This document shows positions 16,896 through 24,801 of a stretch of DNA of 64,000 bases, piece after piece. The notes beneath the pieces are model-generated. The model saw only the letters and a program-made list of their open reading frames with translations, had not been told where the DNA came from and did no database searches. The stretch covers positions 79,664 through 143,663 of the forward strand of contig NZ_JNVB01000014.1 in NCBI RefSeq assembly GCF_000770305.1. Direction: 5' to 3'. A program made the position numbers and the translations under genes. Position 1 is the stretch's first letter. Every line of letters begins with the position of its first letter. Source of the stretch: Erwinia oleae (GTDB taxonomy: Bacteria > Pseudomonadota > Gammaproteobacteria > Enterobacterales > Enterobacteriaceae).

Positions 16896-18035
16896 ATGTT
16901 AATTTATCCCGTAAAACACAGCCCGCTGCTGCGCCAGCCTGCGCGCTTTATCAGCCAACGCGAACTGCATCAGCAGATCAACAAGCTGGTCGATAACCTG
17001 ATTAATATTCACGACGACACCGGTGAATTTCTGCTGCGGCTGGATGACGGCAGAGTCATTGATACAAAAGGCTGGGCAGGCTGGGAGTGGACACACGGCA
17101 TCGGTCTGTACGGCATTCATAAATATTACCGGCTGACGGGCGATGACCGGCTGCGCGCCATCATTGACGACTGGTTCGCCGATCGCTTTGCGGAAGGCGC
17201 CACCACGCGCAACGTGAACACCGTTTGCCCTTTCCTGACGCTGGCGTATCGCTATGAAGAAACGCGCGATCCGCGCTGGCTGCCGTGGCTGGAGAGCTGG
17301 GCGGAATGGGTGATGTACGAGATGCCCAGAACGTCCTGTGGCGGTCTGCAACACATTACGCTGGCCGAAGAAAATCATCAGCAGCTGTGGGACGACACGC
17401 TGATGATGACCGTGTTGCCGCTGGCAAAAATTGGCAAATTGCTCAATCGCCCGGCCTGTATTGAAGAAGCCTGTTATCAGTTTCAGGTACACGCGCAGTA
17501 CCTGATGGATAAGCAAACCGGCCTGTGGTTTCACGGCTGGACGTTTGACGGGCACCACAATTTCGCCGGAGCACGCTGGGCGCGGGGAAACAGCTGGCTG
17601 ACGCTGTTCATTCCTGAGTTTCTTGAGCTGCTGGACTTGCCGGAAAATAACGCCCTGCGACGCACCATGCAGCAGATTCTTGCCAACCAGCTTGCGGCGC
17701 TGGAGCAGTGTCAGGATGAGAGCGGATTGTGGCACACATTGCTGGATGACAGCAGCACCTATCTTGAGGCGTCGGCGACCGCCGGTTTCGCCTTCGGCAT
17801 GCTGAAAGCGGCACGCAAACGGTACGTCGACAGACGCTACGTGGCGGTCGCCGAGAAGGCGCTGAAGGGGCTTCTCAAGAGAATCAATGCAGAGGGCGAA
17901 CTGACTCAGGTCTCCTTCGGCACGGCCATGGGCAAAGACCTTGATTACTATCGCCAAATCCCGCTGACCTCAATGCCTTACGGACAGGCGATGGCAATTT
18001 TGTGCCTGGTGGAATATCTGCATCTCTATTTATGA
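16896..18035 (+). CDS. Unsaturated rhamnogalacturonyl/glucuronyl hydrolase, GH105 (YteR/YesR-like)
   Basis: 379 residues of the (alpha/alpha)6-barrel GH88/GH105 family. Visible blocks are WEWTHGIGLYG, WDDTLMMTVLP (this Asp region holds the catalytic residue in YteR), ARWARGNSW and the C-terminal YGQAMAI. There is no signal peptide: cytoplasmic. These enzymes hydrate the 4,5-double bond of unsaturated uronic residues at the non-reducing end of pectin-lyase products. A strong AAGGAGAG site precedes the ATG, 24 bp after the transporter stop: an uptake-and-cleave pair. Confidence 0.9.
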   Translation: MLIYPVKHSPLLRQPARFISQRELHQQINKLVDNLINIHDDTGEFLLRLDDGRVIDTKGWAGWEWTHGIGLYGIHKYYRLTGDDRLRAIIDDWFADRFAEGATTRNVNTVCPFLTLAYRYEETRDPRWLPWLESWAEWVMYEMPRTSCGGLQHITLAEENHQQLWDDTLMMTVLPLAKIGKLLNRPACIEEACYQFQVHAQYLMDKQTGLWFHGWTFDGHHNFAGARWARGNSWLTLFIPEFLELLDLPENNALRRTMQQILANQLAALEQCQDESGLWHTLLDDSSTYLEASATAGFAFGMLKAARKRYVDRRYVAVAEKALKGLLKRINAEGELTQVSFGTAMGKDLDYYRQIPLTSMPYGQAMAILCLVEYLHLYL

Positions 18036-18061
18036 TCGTCTGTCTTTTTCAAGCCGCTTTG

Positions 18062-18080
18062 CAACAATCCTCTATTGTTG
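18062..18080 (+). terminator. Weak hairpin after the GH105 gene
   Basis: CAACAAT-CCTCT-ATTGTTG is a perfect 7-bp stem about 25 bp after the stop, followed by GTAGCTTTTA. The AT-rich stem and interrupted T tract make this only a candidate terminator. Confidence 0.35.
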
Positions 18081-18150
18081 GTAGCTTTTATGAAAAACAA
18101 CGCCGTTTTCAGAACGGATAACGCTGCCATTACTCAATAAGGTGTTGAAA

Positions 18151-18495
18151 ATGAAAAAGGTACTGATGCTTCTTACCGCTCTGGCTGTCGCAGGCACCGC
18201 GCAGGCTGAGGATCAGGTTGAAGACGGTTCACAAACCTACGTGGCAAATCTTTGCACCGTAGCCTTACAGGAAAAAGCGCCAACCACGGCAGATGAATAC
18301 ATCGCGCAGATGAAAAATCTCACCGCGCGCAGTCAGTCTTCTTCCTCCATAGAGAAACCAGAGTTTGATGAAGACGAGGCAAGGACCGTGGTGGCCGCCT
18401 GGATGAATCTGAGCGCTGAAGAGAAGAAAAAAGCCAGTCAGAGCGAGCAGGCTTGCCAGGACGCTACCTTGCAGGAGTATCAGAGTCAGGATTGA
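18151..18495 (+). CDS. Small exported protein of unknown function
   Basis: 114 residues from the ATG at 18151 (AAGG upstream; a TTG at 18142 is less likely). A clear signal peptide (MKKVLMLLTALAVAGTAQA) is followed by an acidic, Ser/Glu-rich mature part with two cysteines (NLCTVAL and EQACQD) that could form one disulfide. Predicted periplasmic. It is not part of an evident operon. Family not recognised. Confidence 0.75.
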   Translation: MKKVLMLLTALAVAGTAQAEDQVEDGSQTYVANLCTVALQEKAPTTADEYIAQMKNLTARSQSSSSIEKPEFDEDEARTVVAAWMNLSAEEKKKASQSEQACQDATLQEYQSQD

Positions 18496-18564
18496 TATCC
18501 GCTGTGCAATAAGATGCGCGTTTGTTAATGAAATCAGGAGATTGCGCAAGGCGCGCAGAAAAAG

Positions 18565-18590
18565 CCGGCGGGAAAAACGATAACCGCCGG
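18565..18590 (-). terminator. Intrinsic terminator of the 26-codon gene
   Basis: CCGGCGG (18565-18571) and CCGCCGG (18584-18590) form a perfect 7-bp stem. Read on the minus strand the hairpin is followed by GCTTTTTCT. It lies 36 bp after the stop of the small ORF at 18626-18706. Confidence 0.6.
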
Positions 18591-18625
18591 TCTTTCCATG
18601 ACCGTGGCTATCGAGGGTAATACTG

Positions 18626-18706
18626 TCAGGACATTGCGCCTGGCGGTACGTGCTTGAATGTTTCGACATAGCTACGAAACATGCTGCGGAGTAAATTTTT
18701 CATCAT
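18626..18706 (-). CDS. Putative 26-residue small protein with its own promoter and terminator
   Basis: The frame from ATG 18706 (or the adjacent ATG at 18703) to TGA 18626-18628 encodes a peptide beginning MMKNLLRSMFRSYVETF and ending HVPPGAMS. AGAAGG precedes the ATG pair, a TTGCGT-17-TATACT promoter lies at 18741-18769, and a terminator hairpin lies at 18565-18590, so all parts of a compact transcription unit are present. It is basic and amphipathic, with no obvious membrane span. It lies downstream of mntP on the same strand. I do not recognise the family. It could alternatively be a dual-function or plain small RNA. Confidence 0.55.
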   Translation of the reverse strand: MMKNLLRSMFRSYVETFKHVPPGAMS

Positions 18707-18740
18707 GGCCTTCTAAACTTTTTTAGTAAGAATCAAAAAA

Positions 18741-18769
18741 AGTATATAAGAAGGCGGTTTTTTACGCAA
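18741..18769 (-). promoter_or_regulatory. Sigma-70 promoter of the 26-codon gene
   Basis: On the minus strand, TTGCGT (18764-18769) and TATACT (18741-18746) are separated by exactly 17 bp. Initiation would fall near 18734, giving a leader of about 28 nt. Confidence 0.6.
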
Positions 18770-18793
18770 ATAAATTTGAAGTTGATCACAAAA

Positions 18794-19366
18794 TCAGGCA
18801 AAAAGCTCCAAATGCTCGATCAGAATGCTGCTACCAATACCAATCAGTACCACGCCGCCGAAAATTTCTGCCCACTTGCCCATCATCGGGCCCAGGTAAC
18901 GGCCAAGAAGGATACCCAACGAGGCCATGACCATCGTTGATGCGCCAATGGCCATTGCGGTGGTGACGATATTGACCTGAAGAAAAGCCAGGCCCACGCC
19001 CACTGCCATCGCGTCGAGGCTGGTTGCGACGGCGGTACAGGCCAGCAGCCAGAAGCTGTGACGCTGCGGCGCTTCCTCGCATACGGCGTCGTCCTTGCGC
19101 ACGCCTTCGATAATCATTCGTGCGCCAAGAACAAACAGCAGCGTGAATGCAACCCAGTGATCCCACGCCATAACGTAGCGGCTGGCGGCGATGCCTACCG
19201 CCCAGCCAACCAGCGGCGTCAGCGCTTCAATGGTACCGAAAATCAGCCCGGTGCGAAGGGCTTCTTTAATGCCTGGTCGGTGCAGGCTTGCGCCTTTACC
19301 AATTGCTGCGGCAAAAGCATCCATCGACATACCAAAAGCTAAAATGAGCGTTGCGTATAGATTCAT
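18794..19366 (-). CDS. mntP: Manganese efflux pump MntP
   Basis: 190 residues, six membrane segments, matching E. coli MntP (188 residues). The start [25 protein letters not shown] at 19366 matches the E. coli N-terminus; the longer frame to 19543 runs through the promoter. The duplicated acidic motifs MSMDAFA and [14 protein letters not shown] are present. The protein exports Mn2+ across the inner membrane. The MntR operator at 19515-19534 overlaps its promoter. I could not recognise a yybP-ykoY riboswitch in the roughly 150-nt leader. Confidence 0.95.
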   Translation of the reverse strand: MNLYATLILAFGMSMDAFAAAIGKGASLHRPGIKEALRTGLIFGTIEALTPLVGWAVGIAASRYVMAWDHWVAFTLLFVLGARMIIEGVRKDDAVCEEAPQRHSFWLLACTAVATSLDAMAVGVGLAFLQVNIVTTAMAIGASTMVMASLGILLGRYLGPMMGKWAEIFGGVVLIGIGSSILIEHLELFA

Positions 19367-19514
19367 TGTGGTTATTACCGGCCCTGAGCCTGAAAACGGG
19401 CCAAAGCGCTTTAAAGAACAGTTCCCGATGGAAAAATAACCGCGGGAGGGGCGAAACGAAACGCATCCTATCATGTGCGTTTCCAAAAAAAAAGACAGTA
19501 AAATCATGGATTTG

Positions 19515-19546
19515 AGTATAGCCTCGGCTATACTTTTTAACAACGG
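19515..19546 (-). promoter_or_regulatory. mntP promoter with MntR box
   Basis: A perfect palindrome AGTATAGCC-TC-GGCTATACT occupies 19515-19534, matching the MntR pattern (ATAGC-N4-GCTAT). On the minus strand TTGTTA-17-TATACT forms the promoter, with the palindrome filling the spacer and -10. In E. coli MntR-Mn2+ activates mntP, so the position of this box over the -10 is notable. Confidence 0.7.
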
Positions 19547-19740
19547 CTAACTCTGCGTATAAAGTAAACGCAAAAAGCCTAAAAGAATTACACTGTTAAC
19601 GCTATTGACCGGGAAGTCAGTGCGGATTAATTAAGCGAAGTGGCTGAGGTAATAATTGCCGAATGGCGCGTAAAAACGCCAACGATTGAACCCGTCGCCC
19701 GATTACCTCAAAATAGCCGTTGATGAACAGGATACCGCCA

Positions 19741-19986
19741 ATGAAAAATCCGTTTTTAACCTTTTTGATGCCAATGAGCACCCTGCTGCTTGGCTTTCTC
19801 TCTGCGCTGCTGCTGCCCGCGCCCTGGTTTGGCCTGAGCCTCACGCATAAAATGGTCACTTTCTTCCACCTCAGCGACGTGGTGCAGCTCTATACGCTGG
19901 TGCTCTGCCTGTGGTTTTTGATAGTGGGCGCCGTTGAATATTTTCTGATCCGCTTTATCTGGCTGCGCTTTTTCAGCGTCAAATAG
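19741..19986 (+). CDS. Small inner-membrane protein
   Basis: 81 residues from the ATG at 19741 (upstream AGGAT); an ATG at 19720 has no ribosome site. Two hydrophobic segments are visible (about 5-25, LTFLMPMSTLLLGFLSALLL, and about 40-65, LYTLVLCLWFLIVGAVEYFL) with basic ends (RFIWLRFFSVK). No family recognised. It stands alone between mntP and yhjE. Confidence 0.65.
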   Translation: MKNPFLTFLMPMSTLLLGFLSALLLPAPWFGLSLTHKMVTFFHLSDVVQLYTLVLCLWFLIVGAVEYFLIRFIWLRFFSVK

Positions 19987-20040
19987 CCGTCGCTGGTACG
20001 GCGCCGAAATTCAGTTAAAAATCTGGCGATCCGGGTAAAA

Positions 20041-20106
20041 GTTAACCACAAAGCAGCATTTACCGCTGAGGCATCACTTTTTATCAGGTGTTTTTCAGTG
20101 GTTAAC
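20041..20106. repeat. Inverted repeat GTTAACCAC ... GTGGTTAAC
   Basis: Perfect 9-bp arms at 20041-20049 and 20098-20106, 48 bp apart, in the otherwise featureless gap 19987-20275 before yhjE. They could be two half-operators or a large stem-loop; no function assigned. Confidence 0.4.
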
Positions 20107-20275
20107 GCTAAAAACGGTCAGTTTACCCCTGCCATTCGCCAGGAAATATCCGCATACACAGATAATCCTCTTTTCCGTGCCTCTCCCCGGCGGCGCGCCC
20201 GTTTTTCAGCATTGAATGCAGCCTGAGCACTGCGTAAGATTCTTGTTTACATTTTTTTAATAAGAAATAACTATT

Positions 20276-21604
20276 ATGCAAGCTTCCATCGCTCCAGGCC
20301 TGGATCAGGAAAATGATCCCACCCCGGTGAATTCGCGCAGCAAGGTGGTGATCGCCTCGCTGGTCGGCACCGCTATCGAATTCTTCGATTTCTACATTTA
20401 TGCCACCGCAGCGGTCATCGTTTTTCCGCACATTTTCTTCCCGCAGGGCGATGCCACGGTCGCCACGCTACAGTCGCTGGCTACCTTCGCCATCGCTTTC
20501 GTCGCCCGCCCCATCGGCTCGGCGCTGTTCGGACACTTCGGCGATCGCGCCGGACGCAAGGTGACGCTGGTCGCCTCGCTGCTTACCATGGGCGTTTCTA
20601 CGGTGCTGATTGGCCTGCTGCCCGGCTACGCCACCATCGGCGTATTTGCGCCGCTGCTGCTGGCGCTGGCGCGCTTCGGACAGGGGCTGGGTCTGGGCGG
20701 AGAATGGGGTGGCGCAGCGCTGCTGGCCACCGAGAATGCCCCGGCGAAGAAACGCGCGCTGTACGGCTCTTTCCCGCAGCTGGGCGCGCCCATTGGCTTT
20801 TTCTTCGCGAACGGCACCTTTCTGCTGCTCTCCTGGCTGCTCACTGACCAACAGTTTATGCAGTGGGGCTGGCGCGTACCGTTTATTCTCTCCGCCGTGC
20901 TGGTGCTGATTGGGCTTTACGTGCGCGTTTCGCTGCATGAGTCGCCGGTATTTGCGAAGGTGAAAAAAGAGAAGAAACAGGTGAAAGTGCCGATCGGCAC
21001 GCTGCTGAGCCAGCACCTGAAGCCGACCATCATCGGCACATTCATTATGCTGGCGACCTATACGCTGTTCTATATTATGACCGTTTACTCCATGAGCTAC
21101 GGCACCACGCCCGCGCCGAACGGCCTGGGCTTTGCGCGAAATACCATGCTGTGGATGCTGATGATGGCGGTGATCGGTTTCGGCATCATGGTGCCGATTG
21201 CCGGTCTGCTGGCCGATCGCTATGGCCGCCGCAAAACGATGATTGTGATTACGCTGATGATTATCGCCTTTGCGCTGATTTTCCCGTCGATGTTGGGATC
21301 GGGTAATCCGGTGTGGGTTATGGCGTTTCTGATCTGCGGCCTGAGCGTGATGGGCCTGACCTTTGGCCCGATGGGCGCTCTGCTGCCGGAACTGTTTCCC
21401 ACCGAGGTGCGTTATACCGGCGCGTCGTTCTCCTATAACCTGTCGTCGATTCTGGGTGCCTCGGTTGCGCCTTATATCGCCACCTGGCTGGCACACACTT
21501 ACGGCCTGTTCTCCGTTGGCCTCTATCTGGCGGCGATGGCCTGTCTGACGCTGTTTGCCCTGATTGCCAGCCGGGAAACCCGCAACGCTTCGCTGTACGA
21601 CTGA
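20276..21604 (+). CDS. yhjE: MFS metabolite:H+ symporter YhjE
   Basis: 442 residues, 12 membrane segments, metabolite:H+ symporter (ProP/ShiA-like) family. Signatures: VGTAIEFFDFYIYATAAV in helix 1, FGDRAGRKVTL in the first cytoplasmic loop, and LGLGGEWGGAALLATE. It is collinear with E. coli yhjE beside yhjG. The substrate is not established. The ribosome site before the ATG is weak (AATAAGAAATAAC). Confidence 0.92.
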   Translation: MQASIAPGLDQENDPTPVNSRSKVVIASLVGTAIEFFDFYIYATAAVIVFPHIFFPQGDATVATLQSLATFAIAFVARPIGSALFGHFGDRAGRKVTLVASLLTMGVSTVLIGLLPGYATIGVFAPLLLALARFGQGLGLGGEWGGAALLATENAPAKKRALYGSFPQLGAPIGFFFANGTFLLLSWLLTDQQFMQWGWRVPFILSAVLVLIGLYVRVSLHESPVFAKVKKEKKQVKVPIGTLLSQHLKPTIIGTFIMLATYTLFYIMTVYSMSYGTTPAPNGLGFARNTMLWMLMMAVIGFGIMVPIAGLLADRYGRRKTMIVITLMIIAFALIFPSMLGSGNPVWVMAFLICGLSVMGLTFGPMGALLPELFPTEVRYTGASFSYNLSSILGASVAPYIATWLAHTYGLFSVGLYLAAMACLTLFALIASRETRNASLYD

Positions 21605-21621
21605 GGTTATCGCGCGTATAA

Positions 21622-21658
21622 AAAAAGCCCGTTCTGACTAAGCCAGAGCGGGCTTTTT
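21622..21658. terminator. Bidirectional terminator between yhjE and yhjG
   Basis: AAAAAGCCCG...CGGGCTTTTT with an additional TCTG/CAGA extension forms a strong stem with A and T tracts on both sides. It serves the convergent yhjE (+) and yhjG (-). Confidence 0.88.
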
Positions 21659-21670
21659 GTTTTCAACGGT

Positions 21671-23737
21671 TTACTTCTTGCCTTTCATTTCGCGAAGTAC
21701 GTTAGTGCACTGGTTCTCTTCGTTATCGCTTGGTGAGATCAGCGCCAGCAACGCCGCCGCCGGTGCCACCACTGCGCCCAGCGCAACCGCTGCCGCGCCG
21801 CGCGCGATAAGCGGGCCGGCCTTAACGCCGGCGTCCGGATTCTTAAAGGTGCCGCGCACATAAAGCGGCGAGCGCAGGGTAACAATACGAATGCCCTTAC
21901 TTTCCGGGTTGATGGAGAGATCCATGCGTTCGTTGGCGAAGTTGGTGGTACCGCTGATGTTGATTACCGCGTTCTCCGTATCAAAAACGAACAGCTTAGT
22001 GGAAGCGAGACCGTTATTGACGTTCAGATCCGCTGCGGCGCAGTTGATGCGTACCTGATCGTCGCCAAAGAGCTTGCCGACGACATAGTTACCCACGTTC
22101 AGCCCGACAATCTCCATCAGGCTGCGGCTGATGATGCCGTCATTCATCAGGATCTTCAGATCGCCGTTGCTGGTTGCCAGAATATCCGCTACGGAATTGC
22201 CGGTACCGGTCAGCTTCGCATCGCCGTTAAGCTGCCCCATACTGCTCTGCATCGCCTGCACGTCCGGCAGGATCTGCTTCAGTTTCAGGTTGCGCGCGTG
22301 CAGATCCGCGCGGGCGCGCATCGGCGAAAGGTTGCCTTCCATGTGAATGGTCGAGTTCAACGTACCGCCCGCCACGCCAAAGCGCAGTGGATCGAGCAGC
22401 AGGTCGCCGTTTTTCAGCACCAGGTGAGTATACAGATCGCTCAGCGGCAGCGAGTTGCTGTGTTCGATACGCTTGCCGCTGAATTTGACGTCGGCATCCA
22501 TGACGTCCCAGCTTTTGGTATCGAATTTATCATGCGGCAGCACCCGATCCGACGGCTGGCTGGCGGCATCGCCGCGCTTCGCTTTTGCCTTCTCGGTTTT
22601 TTCACTGCCTTTACCGGAGTTCACGCCAATCAGCGGCCCCAGATCCGCCATACGTAGCTGACGCGACTCCAGTTCACCGGCAAGCTTAGGCCGCGGTTTG
22701 CCCTGGGTATACGTCATTGAACCGTGGATATCGCTGTCGCCGATGTGGCCGTTGAAATTTTTATAGTCAAACACCGGCCCGCCCTTCTCCTGGAAACGGG
22801 CGATCAGGCGACCGTCCGTTTCATAAGGCGGCGTATCGGGCAGCAACACGCCGGTCAACCCATACAGGTTAGCCAGCGTATCGCCGGAGAAACGCAGGCG
22901 AATGTCCAGCCCGCCAAGGTTAAGCGGATCCTGCAAACTGCCCGCCACCTGTACGCGTGTGGTGCCATTACGCAGGTCGGCCTGAAGCGGGAACGGATTG
23001 GTTTTGCTCCGCAGCGAAAGCATACCGCCGATTTTTCCGTCGCCGGTCAGCTGCTCGTTGTTATAGGTGCCGCTGGCTTTCCAGCCGAAAACGAAGTCCG
23101 AGGCGCCTTTCTTCGCCACGTCCTCTTTGCTGCCCGCCACCTGCTCGTAAGGAACCGGTTTGCCCAGCGGATTTACGGTCACCTTTACGTCCGCTTTATT
23201 GATGGCGTCACGGTAGGCAATTTGCCCCTGGTCAAACATGACGTTGTCCAGGCGGAAGGTCCAGGCGGAAGGCGGCTGATTAGGATCGGGGTTTTCGCTC
23301 CCTGCCAGGTTGAAGGTCCAGTTGTTTTTACGATCGATAGTCTGAATAAGTTTCGCATCCGGCTGCTTCAGCTTAATCCACGGAATGTAAACCTCTTTGC
23401 CCAGCAGCGCTAACGGTGCCAGCGTGGCGTCCACGCGTTCCAGATGCACCATTGAGACTTCCGGCACCTCCGGCGGGTTGCCAAGCATGATGTCTTCGGC
23501 ATGCACGTGCGGCCACGGCACCCAGCTACGCCAGCCAGGCTCTTCGCGGTTACGCTCCCATGCGACACCCAGATCGCCCCGAATGGCAAAAGGACGGTTA
23601 AGTTCCGTCGAGACTTTCTGGTTGATGGTCGGCTTCAGACGGTTCCAGTCAAAGGTGGCGATGATGATGATAAGCACCACAACCAGCAACAAAAAAATCC
23701 CGACAATCCAACTAATTATTTTCCCCGTGCGTGACAT
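21671..23737 (-). CDS. yhjG: AsmA-family inner-membrane-anchored protein YhjG
   Basis: 688 residues (E. coli YhjG is about the same). The start at 23737 (MSRTGKIISWIVGIF) follows GGAGATCAGGT; the longer frame to 23938 lacks homology. A single N-terminal membrane anchor (about 6-28) precedes a periplasmic AsmA-like beta domain typical of bridge-like lipid-transfer proteins (SRSLMEIVGLNVGNYVVGKLFGDDQVRINCAAADLNV near the end is the classic AsmA C-terminal block). Role probably in envelope lipid homeostasis. Upstream of it on the same strand is pdeH. Confidence 0.92.
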   Translation of the reverse strand: MSRTGKIISWIVGIFLLLVVVLIIIIATFDWNRLKPTINQKVSTELNRPFAIRGDLGVAWERNREEPGWRSWVPWPHVHAEDIMLGNPPEVPEVSMVHLERVDATLAPLALLGKEVYIPWIKLKQPDAKLIQTIDRKNNWTFNLAGSENPDPNQPPSAWTFRLDNVMFDQGQIAYRDAINKADVKVTVNPLGKPVPYEQVAGSKEDVAKKGASDFVFGWKASGTYNNEQLTGDGKIGGMLSLRSKTNPFPLQADLRNGTTRVQVAGSLQDPLNLGGLDIRLRFSGDTLANLYGLTGVLLPDTPPYETDGRLIARFQEKGGPVFDYKNFNGHIGDSDIHGSMTYTQGKPRPKLAGELESRQLRMADLGPLIGVNSGKGSEKTEKAKAKRGDAASQPSDRVLPHDKFDTKSWDVMDADVKFSGKRIEHSNSLPLSDLYTHLVLKNGDLLLDPLRFGVAGGTLNSTIHMEGNLSPMRARADLHARNLKLKQILPDVQAMQSSMGQLNGDAKLTGTGNSVADILATSNGDLKILMNDGIISRSLMEIVGLNVGNYVVGKLFGDDQVRINCAAADLNVNNGLASTKLFVFDTENAVINISGTTNFANERMDLSINPESKGIRIVTLRSPLYVRGTFKNPDAGVKAGPLIARGAAAVALGAVVAPAAALLALISPSDNEENQCTNVLREMKGKK

Positions 23738-23798
23738 ACCTGATCTCCATAAACGCTTCGGTCTTCTGTAAAGATAGTCGACGGAAGCGTAAACGGCA

Positions 23799-24572
23799 TC
23801 ACAACAAACGCAACGGCAGCGAGGTAAACTCGTCAAAAAGTTTTGGACGCGCAAAAAAGTAGCCCTGAGCAGCGAAAGCCGGTGAATTTTGCACCTGTGT
23901 CCACTCGTCAATGGTTTCCACGCCTTCGACCACCACACCGTTGCAGTAACGACCGATCAGCGCCAGCAGCATATTGAACATGTTGCGGCCCTCATCGGTG
24001 TTGCGCAGCAGAATAAAAAGCTCACGCGCCAGCTTGATGTAGTCATATTTCAGTTCAGTCAGCGCCGAGAAGTTCGCCAGGCCAGCGCCGAAATCATCCA
24101 GCCACAGCGGCCCCAGCTCCGGCATCTTTTTCACGATTTCTTCCTGCGGCAGCATCTGGTGCTCCACCAGTTCGAAACGCAGCCACGGACTGCGCGCGAT
24201 CAGGCGGCGAACAGCAGGATCGTGCTGGATCGCCAGCAGCGTCGGGCCGTCGATATTCACCGAGGCCACCAGTTGACCACTGCTCAACTTCTCTTCCCAA
24301 CGCGCCAACAATTCAAGTTGCTCACGAATAATATGCAGCCGCTGAGAGATACCCAGTGCGGAAAAATAGATTTCCGGCGACAGCCTCTGGCCCGGTGCGG
24401 CAGGGTGAAACACCGCGGTGAGCAGTTCTATGGCCATCAAATTCCCCGTGACCCGGTAAATAGGTTGAAACATGTAGGTGCGCTGGCACTGCTGCCAAAA
24501 CTGACGCATCTCACGCTGCTTCCTGCCAGTCGCTGAGGGGGAAAGTTGGTGGCTGATTTTTTTCAGCACCAT
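23799..24572 (-). CDS. pdeH: c-di-GMP phosphodiesterase PdeH (YhjH)
   Basis: 257-residue stand-alone EAL domain, collinear with E. coli YhjH (255). The signature Glu motif reads ELL (MAIELLTA), as in the active E. coli enzyme; SVNIDGP, WLDDFGAGLAN, the catalytic-site Lys region DYIKLARELF, and VVEGVET follow. It degrades c-di-GMP in the cytoplasm, promoting motility and lowering cellulose output. The Shine-Dalgarno is AAAGGAG. Transcription is probably flagellar, from the sigma-28 promoter at 24626-24652. Confidence 0.95.
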   Translation of the reverse strand: MVLKKISHQLSPSATGRKQREMRQFWQQCQRTYMFQPIYRVTGNLMAIELLTAVFHPAAPGQRLSPEIYFSALGISQRLHIIREQLELLARWEEKLSSGQLVASVNIDGPTLLAIQHDPAVRRLIARSPWLRFELVEHQMLPQEEIVKKMPELGPLWLDDFGAGLANFSALTELKYDYIKLARELFILLRNTDEGRNMFNMLLALIGRYCNGVVVEGVETIDEWTQVQNSPAFAAQGYFFARPKLFDEFTSLPLRLL

Positions 24573-24625
24573 GATGATACTCCTTTAGGATTGGGCCCGT
24601 GCTGACTGGGTTCCACGTCCATAAG

Positions 24626-24652
24626 ATATCGGCCCGGCGCGGTATAACTTTA
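24626..24652 (-). promoter_or_regulatory. FliA (sigma-28) promoter of pdeH
   Basis: On the minus strand TAAAGTTA, 11 bp, then GCCGATAT, against the consensus TAAAGTTT-N11-GCCGATAA (14 of 16). It lies 54 bp upstream of the pdeH start. E. coli yhjH is a known class 3 flagellar gene. Confidence 0.85.
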
Positions 24653-24725
24653 TCGCGCCGGACGCCGACGGATTATCACCATCACGTTTCAGAGAATAGC
24701 TTTCGCCTAACCCATATCAAAAAAA

Positions 24726-24745
24726 AGTAAAACGTTGTTTTAAAA
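24726..24745. promoter_or_regulatory. KdgR box upstream of kdgK
   Basis: AGTAAAACGTTGTTTTAAAA has the core AAAAC-GTT-GTTTT with dyad symmetry, 57 bp upstream of kdgK. kdgK is a classic KdgR target in pectinolytic enterobacteria. Confidence 0.8.
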
Positions 24746-24801
24746 TATTGACTCCGCGCAGCCGCGCAGGGAAACTGGCTGGCAGACGGAAATAAGGGCT
24801 G

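Noticed and set aside
19367..19514. yybP-ykoY manganese riboswitch in the mntP leader
   Set aside because: I could not find the conserved GGGGAGUA-type and partner loop sequences; only a short AACGCA/TGCGTT hairpin is visible.
20468..21496. 342-codon minus-strand frame opposite yhjE
   Set aside because: Same Gln/Arg/His-rich antisense signature; yhjE on the + strand has full family homology and a terminator.
24634..24661. GC hairpin CCGGCGCG/CGCGCCGG read as a terminator of pdeH or kdgK
   Set aside because: It is upstream of both genes, has no T tract, and overlaps the sigma-28 promoter elements.
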